A DNA stretch of 64,000 nt from Paenibacillus sp. FSL H8-0079 (GTDB taxonomy: Bacteria > Bacillota > Bacilli > Paenibacillales > Paenibacillaceae). A program made the translations under genes and the position numbers. The DNA lies in assembly GCF_037991315.1 (NCBI RefSeq), contig NZ_CP150300.1, forward strand, positions 4,030,001 through 4,094,000. Reading direction: 5' to 3'. Positions 55,327 to 61,479 of this stretch are shown here, piece after piece. The notes beneath the pieces are model-generated. The model searched no databases. It was not told where the DNA came from and worked only from the letters and a program-made list of their open reading frames with translations. The stretch's first letter is position 1. Every line of letters begins with the position of its first letter.

Positions 55327-56195
55327 AGTCGGTCACCATCCTTGTCGTACTTGAAGAATCCTTCGCCTGATTTAACACCCAGGTGTCCTGCACGCACCAT
55401 TTTCTTCAGGACTGTGGAAGGACGATATTTCAATTCTCCGAATTCACGGAACATTCTTTCGAGTGCAGCTTCAACAGAATCCAATCCGAAACGGTCAGCC
55501 ATTTCGAGTGGTCCATGTTGGAAGTTGTATCCGATACGCATTGCATCATCGATATCTTCAGCAGATGCAACACCTTCTTGTAATACATGCAATGCTTCGT
55601 TAATCAGCAGGCAGATCAGACGGGAAGTTACGAATCCAGGGGATTCATAGATCATAACCCCTTTTTTGTCCGCTACTTCTTCTACAAAACGTCTGGTCTC
55701 TTCGAATGTCGTATCCGAAGTTTTCAGTCCACGAATAATCTCTACAAGATCAACCCGGGATACCGGGTGAATAAAGTGCATACCAATAACACGCTCTGGG
55801 TATTTGGTCGAGCTTGCAAGCTCGGTCAAACTCAGCGTGGATGTATTACTTGCCAGAATGACATTGCTTGGGCAAACTTGGTCCAGTTGGCTGAATACTG
55901 CTTTTTTCGCATCCAGATCCTCTGAGATCGTCTCAATGACCATATCACAAGTTCCAAGTTCAGCTAAATGAGCTACCTTGGTAATACGGGAAAGAATCAA
56001 TTTCTTCTCCGCTTTTGTGATCGCCCATTTCTCTAATTGTTTATCCAAGTTTGTTTCGATCATGTCATATGCATGATCCAGCTTTTGTGTTGTATGCTCC
56101 ACGAGAAGCACATCAAGTCCTTTGGCTGCGAGCATCTGGGAAATACCTTGTCCCATCGTACCGCCACCGACAACTCCTATTTTTTTGAAAAACAT
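55323..56195 (-). CDS. 3-hydroxybutyryl-CoA / 3-hydroxyacyl-CoA dehydrogenase
   Basis: 290 residues. N-terminal NAD-binding motif KIGVVGGGTMGQGISQMLAAKGLDVLLVEH, then VIETISEDLDAKKAVFSQLDQVCPSNVILASNTSTLSLTELA, the catalytic-His segment RVIGMHFIHPVSRVDLVEII, and the C-terminal domain with ESPGFVTSRLICLLINEALHVLQEGVASAEDIDDAMRIGYNFQHGPLEMADRFGLD. Length and motifs fit the FadB2/Hbd type. GGAG lies 7 bases before the ATG. It is translationally coupled to ackA; no thiolase or crotonase is nearby. Confidence 0.93.
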   Translation of the reverse strand: MFFKKIGVVGGGTMGQGISQMLAAKGLDVLLVEHTTQKLDHAYDMIETNLDKQLEKWAITKAEKKLILSRITKVAHLAELGTCDMVIETISEDLDAKKAVFSQLDQVCPSNVILASNTSTLSLTELASSTKYPERVIGMHFIHPVSRVDLVEIIRGLKTSDTTFEETRRFVEEVADKKGVMIYESPGFVTSRLICLLINEALHVLQEGVASAEDIDDAMRIGYNFQHGPLEMADRFGLDSVEAALERMFREFGELKYRPSTVLKKMVRAGHLGVKSGEGFFKYDKDGDRL

Positions 56196-56302
56196 GGTTC
56201 TGCTCCATCCTTTCGGTTCTCTATTTCTCTATTGTACCCTGTTCGCCGAAAATTACAAATTTCGACCCAACATATAATAATATCTTAGCACGAGTGAAAT
56301 GT

Positions 56303-56338
56303 AAAAAAAAATAACCAGCATAAATAAATTATGCTGGT
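56303..56338 (-). terminator. Terminator overlapping the end of the FtsH-like gene
   Basis: Perfect 10-base stem ACCAGCATAA / TTATGCTGGT (56314-56338) with a 5-base loop, followed by nine T on the minus strand. The last sense codons and the stop of the FtsH-like gene are in the stem. Confidence 0.9.
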
Positions 56339-57831
56339 AAAAGGGCACTGTCACGAAATTGACAACGAAATTGCTCCCCAGACAATACTTCCTCCCGAAT
56401 CAGGATGTCGAGGGAATTGTCGAATATTGTCCGTTGTTCTTCAAGCAACCGTTTCGTCTGCTCCATAAGTTCTTGCAAAATCAATTTATTCTCCCGCATG
56501 AGCTCCTCGGTTGTAACCATATCCATGTTCACAATACCAAGTGAAGTCAACCCGGAAGCCATCATCGTCTGCACCACATTGGTCGCCTGATCAAAGTCAT
56601 TACGTGACCCAGTGGAACGTCCACCGTAATACATTTCCTCCGCAGCTGCCCCTCCGAGTGCAATCATGATCTGCTCCTCCAGAAAGCGCTTCGTATAAAG
56701 GAACTGTTCCTGTTGAGGGTTATGACGAACGTATCCCAGTGCCTGCCCACGCGGACTGAGAGCCACCTGGCTTACACTTCCTGGACGAACGAGTTCAGCC
56801 ATAATGGCATGTCCCAACTCATGGATGGCGACCCTTTTCTTCTCTTCTACACTGGATTCACGGTCTGTCTTCTCACCCATCATGACTTTATCAATAGCCA
56901 GGGACAAGTGCCGCTGTTCAATGTTTAACAACCCGTCCCGCATGGCGTATATTGCCGCTTCGTTCATAACACTCTCAAGCTGTGCACCGGAGAAACCATA
57001 CGATTCTTCCGCAGTCTTCTCCAGATTCACTTCCTCCATCAGAGGTTTATTCACCGCATGCAGTTCCAGGATATGCTTTCTACCCTTCTTGTCCGGCAAA
57101 TCCACTTGAATATGACGGTCAAAACGTCCCGGACGCGTCAGAGCGCTATCCAGCATTTCTTTGCGGTTCGTTGCAGCGATAACCAGAATTCTCGGTGTGT
57201 CAGAAGAATAGATTCCATCCATTTCCGTCAAGAGTTGATTCAGCGTCTGATCATACTCACGCTGTTGACCGCCTTCACGTTTCCCCCCGATAACATCGAT
57301 CTCATCGATAAATATAATGGCGTTTTCCTTATTTTCCTTGGTCGCACGGGTTCTCGCGTCCTTGAACAAATCCCGAATTCTGCTGGCACCTACACCAACA
57401 TACATTTCCACAAACTCACTACCCGATGCTGCTACGAAAACAGAATCCGTGTAATGGGCAGCAGCCTTGGCCATCAACGTTTTCCCTGTCCCTGGAGGGC
57501 CCGTCAGCAAGATGCCTTTTAACGGACGAATCCCGAACTTCCGAATTTCTTCGTGTTTGATGAGAAAGTCGAGTGCTTCACGCAATTCCTGCTTGGCACT
57601 GTCCTGACCTCCAATTTCTTCAAAAGTAAGTTTGGAAGGTCCTTTTTTCTTCCGTTTACGTTCCTGTGCTGCGCCTACGGTTATCCCGCCGCGCATTTGC
57701 ATCATGAACAGCAAAGCTCCGACAAGCACCGCTGCAATCAGAATCGGAACAATATTAACACCAGTAAAAGCAAGGAAAATAATCAACACAGGAAAAAATC
57801 CAATGGCAACTTCTTTTGTCCACTTAGGCAT
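56329..57831 (-). CDS. Short FtsH-like membrane AAA+ zinc metalloprotease
   Basis: 500 residues versus about 640 for housekeeping FtsH. Two adjacent membrane segments occupy residues 9-47 with almost no loop between them, so the usual extracytoplasmic domain is missing. AAA+ module: Walker A GPPGTGKT (111-118), pore loop MYVGVGAS, Walker B IIFIDEID (172-179), and second region of homology TRPGRFDRHI with arginine fingers. Protease: zinc site HELGH (337-341) and third ligand Asp412 in GSRNDFDQAT, so proteolysis should be active. The C-terminus lacks the long tail of FtsH. The start overlaps the partner gene by 8 bases. Substrates unknown. Confidence 0.9.
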   Translation of the reverse strand: MPKWTKEVAIGFFPVLIIFLAFTGVNIVPILIAAVLVGALLFMMQMRGGITVGAAQERKRKKKGPSKLTFEEIGGQDSAKQELREALDFLIKHEEIRKFGIRPLKGILLTGPPGTGKTLMAKAAAHYTDSVFVAASGSEFVEMYVGVGASRIRDLFKDARTRATKENKENAIIFIDEIDVIGGKREGGQQREYDQTLNQLLTEMDGIYSSDTPRILVIAATNRKEMLDSALTRPGRFDRHIQVDLPDKKGRKHILELHAVNKPLMEEVNLEKTAEESYGFSGAQLESVMNEAAIYAMRDGLLNIEQRHLSLAIDKVMMGEKTDRESSVEEKKRVAIHELGHAIMAELVRPGSVSQVALSPRGQALGYVRHNPQQEQFLYTKRFLEEQIMIALGGAAAEEMYYGGRSTGSRNDFDQATNVVQTMMASGLTSLGIVNMDMVTTEELMRENKLILQELMEQTKRLLEEQRTIFDNSLDILIREEVLSGEQFRCQFRDSALLPA

Positions 57832-58351
57832 TAGGCCACACTCCTATCTGACCGGGCACACGCGGCAGAATAATAAACTTGCTGGCATCTCCGTCTCTGA
57901 GACTAACATATACATTGTTGTCATCCATCGCTGTATTTACCTTAATTCCATTTGTCGCCATCTTGGACAACGTTGGTGTAATCTCGGTGTACTGTTTGTT
58001 CTCCATCGCCTGAGCTACGGTAAACATCGCATCACCCCACCAACTTTCCAGTGCTTCACTGGAATGATCCACAACATCCAACTTTAGTGAACGTGTTCCA
58101 ATCAGGGTCTGTCCTTCTTTGTGAATGTATTGTACCAGTCTGCCCAAATCAACATCGGGTTGCAGATCCAGTTTCAATTGTACGTCATTGCGGTTAATAG
58201 TTAATTGAACGTCATTGACTCCATCGTACTGGGTAACCATCTTTTCAATCGGATTCTGCATAGCCACCTGACGATACACAAACCAACCTCCAAACAACAC
58301 AACGGCTGAAATGACGGCAGTTAAAGCAATAGGCAATACTTTTAGCTTCAA
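57824..58351 (-). CDS. Bitopic membrane protein coupled to FtsH-like protease, function unknown
   Basis: 175 residues from TTG 58351 with GGGAGGGG 8 bases upstream. One N-terminal membrane segment (LPIALTAVISAVVLFGGWFVY, about 6-26) and no signal cleavage site; the 145-residue remainder should be extracytoplasmic. That part has alternating beta-like stretches (VNDVQLTINRNDVQLKLDLQPDVDLGRLVQYIHKEG) and ends RVPGQIGVWPNA. It overlaps the protease start, so the two are made together. I recognise no characterised family. Confidence 0.78.
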   Translation of the reverse strand: MKLKVLPIALTAVISAVVLFGGWFVYRQVAMQNPIEKMVTQYDGVNDVQLTINRNDVQLKLDLQPDVDLGRLVQYIHKEGQTLIGTRSLKLDVVDHSSEALESWWGDAMFTVAQAMENKQYTEITPTLSKMATNGIKVNTAMDDNNVYVSLRDGDASKFIILPRVPGQIGVWPNA

Positions 58352-58696
58352 GTGAATTACCCCTCCCAGATATTGGCCTAACCTACTGGCTTATTGGTAT
58401 AATACGAATATGTGCACATAGACTCCTGCGAAAATTTCGACAGGATTATTTGTTTGCAATGTAACTTTGAGTACATATCTGAGTATATCACATCGTATAT
58501 ACAATTTCGAAGGCGAAAATATGAATAAATTATTAATTTTAACTATTTAAATCATTTTCATAACTCACTAAAAATAGATTTTTGTAACTAGATATAGACA
58601 AATTGAATCGTTTTGATCTATATCTACCCTTGATTGAAGCAGCTAAAGGTATTATGAAATTGATTTATTTAAATCAAATATGTTTACAGACAACAC
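58352..58696. other. AT-rich intergenic region upstream of the FtsH-like operon
   Basis: About 345 bases, very AT-rich from 58490 to 58690, holding no supported gene. It must carry the promoter of the 58351 gene; TATTAT near 58395 on the minus strand is a possible -10 with a weak -35. Confidence 0.4.
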
Positions 58697-58736
58697 AAAG
58701 AACCGGTTCAGTCGGATATCCGTCTGCCGGTTCTTT
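58697..58736 (-). terminator. Hairpin after ypmB-like gene
   Basis: Stem AAAGAACCGG / CCGGTTCTTT enclosing an inner CGGATATCCG palindrome. The tail is only moderately T-rich (TTCTTTGTGTTG). Confidence 0.65.
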
Positions 58737-58746
58737 CTAATTGTTT

Positions 58747-59277
58747 CTAGCTGTTCGGGAGAGTGTAGACCAGGTCCACCTGTTCTCCGTTGCTAAAACG
58801 ATAAAAGCGATAGTGGTTATGCGTGCCGTCCTTATAATACACTTGCCACACATATATCCCATTCACAACTCCGGGCATGATTCGCTTAATCTCACCCGCA
58901 GGAACTTCAGAACTGAAACGATTGCGGATCTGCGCTTCGGTCATACCATTCTGCAGCAGTTCGCTGTGTATAGCATTTGCTCCTGTGGCAGGTTGATTGT
59001 TTTCATCGAATTTAACCCAGACCATGACATCCTGGTTATCCTTATTTTTACCGATCAGGGTCCAGTAGATGTTGTCAGAGCCTTCTTTATCTCCCCAGAT
59101 ATACTTTCGCAATTCATCATAGGATGTAATGCCCAGTTGCTCCTGTGCTGCCTGTATGGCGAGCGCTTCTTCCTTGCGCTGATCCTGCGTGACATAGACG
59201 TAATAACGCTGAAGTCCAAACAGAATCAGAACCAGTGCAAGCAGCGAAATCCATATCCACTTCTTTTTTTTCTTCAA
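58747..59277 (-). CDS. YpmB-like membrane-anchored protein (DUF5590 / PepSY-like)
   Basis: 176 residues from TTG 59277, with AGGAAG about 8 bases upstream. One N-terminal membrane helix after a run of lysines (KKKKKWIWISLLALVLILFGL), then two small repeats: EALAIQAAQEQLGITSYDELRKYIWGDKEGSDNIYWTLIGKNKDNQDVMVWVKFDEN, and a second half ending IYVWQVYYKDGTHNHYRFYRFSNGEQVD, as in YpmB. YpmB lies between dinG and asnS in Bacillus, and the position here agrees. Function unknown. Confidence 0.82.
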   Translation of the reverse strand: MKKKKKWIWISLLALVLILFGLQRYYVYVTQDQRKEEALAIQAAQEQLGITSYDELRKYIWGDKEGSDNIYWTLIGKNKDNQDVMVWVKFDENNQPATGANAIHSELLQNGMTEAQIRNRFSSEVPAGEIKRIMPGVVNGIYVWQVYYKDGTHNHYRFYRFSNGEQVDLVYTLPNS

Positions 59278-59316
59278 AAGCCGAACTTCCTTTCCCTATG
59301 ATGCGCTGTCCTGTAA

Positions 59317-60621
59317 TTAACGAGCAAGCAGACCATCAAATGCCAATTGAGACTCACGCAAAATGCGCTCTTCATCCATAGTCAGACATTCGCCATGCTT
59401 CACCACTTGTTTTCCATCCACCCATACATGCTCCACATCTTTGGCAGAAGCCGAGTAGATCGTATGTGAGATCAGGTCTGTATGTGGATAGAAATGTGCC
59501 TGTTCAATGTCCAGGGCGATAAAGTCAGCCTTCATGCCAACCTGAAGCGCTCCCGTATTGTTCAAGAAGATGGATTTGGCGCCATATGACGTTCCAAGTA
59601 ATAACGCTTCGCCTGCTGGTACTGCCGTCGGGTCACCAGACACGCCTTTGTGGATCAATGCAGCGAGTCTCATTTCCTCGAACATATCCAGATTGTTGTT
59701 GCTTGCCGGTCCGTCTGTTCCGAGTGACACGGTAACTCCTGCTTTCAGCAAAGCGGGTACACGAGCAACACCGGAAGCCAGTTTCAGGTTACTTCCCGGG
59801 TTATGGGACACAGCCACATCATGACGGGCCAGAATCTCGATCTCTTCGTCATTCAGATGCACCGCATGTGCAACCAGAGATGGACGGGAGAAAAAGCCCA
59901 GTTTCTCCAGATGTGCCACAGGACGCAGTCCATAATCAGCCACGTTCTGCTCGACTTCACGAAGCGTTTCCGACATATGAGTATGAAGGGGAAGGTTTAG
60001 GTCGTTCGCCACCTGTACAAGCTTCTCTATGTAGTCTGGAGGGCATGTATATGGTGCGTGTGGGGAGATTACGGTTGTAATGCGACCATCTGCCTGTCCA
60101 TTCCACTCACGCGCAAACGCAGCCGACTCCTCCAGCTTCCGCAATTGTTCTTCTTCCGAGCACAGCCCGATTACACCACGTGCCAGTGCTGCTCTAACGC
60201 CGGATTGCTCCACCACTTTGGCAACCTGATCCATGTGATCATACATGTCCAGGAAAGCGGTAGTTCCGCCTTTCAACATTTCAAGCACCGATAGCGAAGT
60301 TCCCCAATATACATCTTGTGAAGTCATTTTCGCTTCCATCGGCCACATTTTTTCCTGCAACCATACTTGCAGCGCAAGATCGTCTCCATGACCTCTGAGC
60401 AGCGACATCGCTGCATGACCATGCGTATTGATCAGACCCGGCAGGAAGAACAGTCCTTTTCCATCCACTTTGGTACAATTTTCGTCTCCATCCGGCAATG
60501 TCTCACCAATATGCACAATCTTGTCATTCTCAACAACCATATAGCCTTGAACCACATTCCATGTTGCGCCTTCATTTACGGCAAATTTGCCGTTGTGAAT
60601 TACCCATCTATTTGTTGTCAT
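59317..60621 (-). CDS. 5-methylthioadenosine / S-adenosylhomocysteine deaminase (amidohydrolase)
   Basis: 434 residues from ATG 60621; the 23-codon open extension overlaps rex more deeply and lacks a site. Zinc-dependent deaminase of the MtaD/TrzN group: metal ligands in PGLINTHGHAAMSLLRG, LHTHMSETLREVEQN, LVAHAVHLNDEEIEILA and SLGTDGPASNNNLDMFEEMRLAA. It removes the 6-amino group from MTA or SAH by family knowledge; chlorohydrolase or guanine-type activity is possible. The start lies inside the end of rex (14-base overlap), so the two are coupled. It could feed or compete with the methionine-salvage genes at 46.8-49.3 kb. Confidence 0.88.
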   Translation of the reverse strand: MTTNRWVIHNGKFAVNEGATWNVVQGYMVVENDKIVHIGETLPDGDENCTKVDGKGLFFLPGLINTHGHAAMSLLRGHGDDLALQVWLQEKMWPMEAKMTSQDVYWGTSLSVLEMLKGGTTAFLDMYDHMDQVAKVVEQSGVRAALARGVIGLCSEEEQLRKLEESAAFAREWNGQADGRITTVISPHAPYTCPPDYIEKLVQVANDLNLPLHTHMSETLREVEQNVADYGLRPVAHLEKLGFFSRPSLVAHAVHLNDEEIEILARHDVAVSHNPGSNLKLASGVARVPALLKAGVTVSLGTDGPASNNNLDMFEEMRLAALIHKGVSGDPTAVPAGEALLLGTSYGAKSIFLNNTGALQVGMKADFIALDIEQAHFYPHTDLISHTIYSASAKDVEHVWVDGKQVVKHGECLTMDEERILRESQLAFDGLLAR

Positions 60622-61261
60622 CTTCCTCGTCGTCCTTTCCAGTCTCCAAGTAATAGGCCAAACTAAGCAGATCCGTCGTAAAGTCAGCATGATGAATGCG
60701 GATATGCGGCGGTGTTTTTAGAATTGTTGGTGCAAAATTGAGGATCGCTTCAATTCCCGATTCAATAAGTTGATCGGCTACATTTTGGGCTTCCGTATCC
60801 GGAACCGTGATAATGCCGATGCGGATGTTATCCGTTTTCACTGCTTCCGTCAATTCATTCATTGGTTTTACCGTCAAACTGTTGATTTGACTACCAATCT
60901 TCGGTCCATATGCATCAAATACAGCAACAATCTTCATGTTGTCTTTCAGATACGCGTTGTAGTTGGACAAGGCCTGTCCGAGGTTACCCGCGCCCACCAG
61001 AGCTACATTAATTTGCTGATCAATTTTGAGAATGTGACGAATTTTCTCGATCAAATAGGATACATCATACCCGATCCCTTTACGACCAAAATCACCGAAG
61101 TAAGCCAGGTCTTTACGAATTTGGGCCGGATTCAGATCCAGCCTCTGTCCAAGCTCTTGAGAAGAAACAGTAGCCACCTCACGCTGATGCAACTCGCTCA
61201 AATAACGCAAGTAAACAGGCAGACGTCGTACCACCGCTTCCGAAATTTTATCCGATTTCAT
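60608..61261 (-). CDS. rex: Redox-sensing transcriptional repressor Rex
   Basis: 217 residues. N-terminal winged helix KISEAVVRRLPVYLRYLSELHQREVATVSSQELGQRLDLNPAQIRKDLAYFGDFGRKGIGYDV, then a Rossmann domain with VALVGAGNLGQALSNY that binds NADH/NAD+. The C-terminal swapped helix HHADFTTDLLSLAYYLETG is typical. Rex represses fermentation and respiration genes when NADH is low. A Glu/Asp-rich tail (GKDDEEDDNK) overlaps the next gene. ackA and hbd nearby are plausible targets, but no Rex operator was recognised there. Confidence 0.95.
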   Translation of the reverse strand: MKSDKISEAVVRRLPVYLRYLSELHQREVATVSSQELGQRLDLNPAQIRKDLAYFGDFGRKGIGYDVSYLIEKIRHILKIDQQINVALVGAGNLGQALSNYNAYLKDNMKIVAVFDAYGPKIGSQINSLTVKPMNELTEAVKTDNIRIGIITVPDTEAQNVADQLIESGIEAILNFAPTILKTPPHIRIHHADFTTDLLSLAYYLETGKDDEEDDNK

Positions 61262-61309
61262 TCTTGCTCCCCCTTACCAAGGCCACGATAAAATAATAGA
61301 TGAAAAGAT

Positions 61310-61361
61310 GAGCATTCTGTATAAACTCAAAGATAGAAGTGACTTTTTATACAGAATGCTC
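61310..61361 (-). terminator. 16-base inverted repeat between dinG and rex
   Basis: Perfect arms GAGCATTCTGTATAAA (61310-61325) and TTTATACAGAATGCTC (61346-61361), 20-base loop. Downstream of dinG on the minus strand, with ATCTTTTC after it. It fits a dinG terminator or leader structure of rex. Confidence 0.55.
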
Positions 61362-61479
61362 CTTGTAATTTAGGTTATAAGTTCTTACGTGCAACTGCTT
61401 TATTCGCAAACGGAAAGATCTCATAAAGTTTAACGCCAAACTGTAGCGTCATGCAATGATATAACGAACAAAAAAACCA

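Noticed and set aside
61310..61361. Rex operator
   Set aside because: The arms do not match the TTGTGAAATATTTCACAA-type Rex consensus; a terminator or leader hairpin is a better reading.
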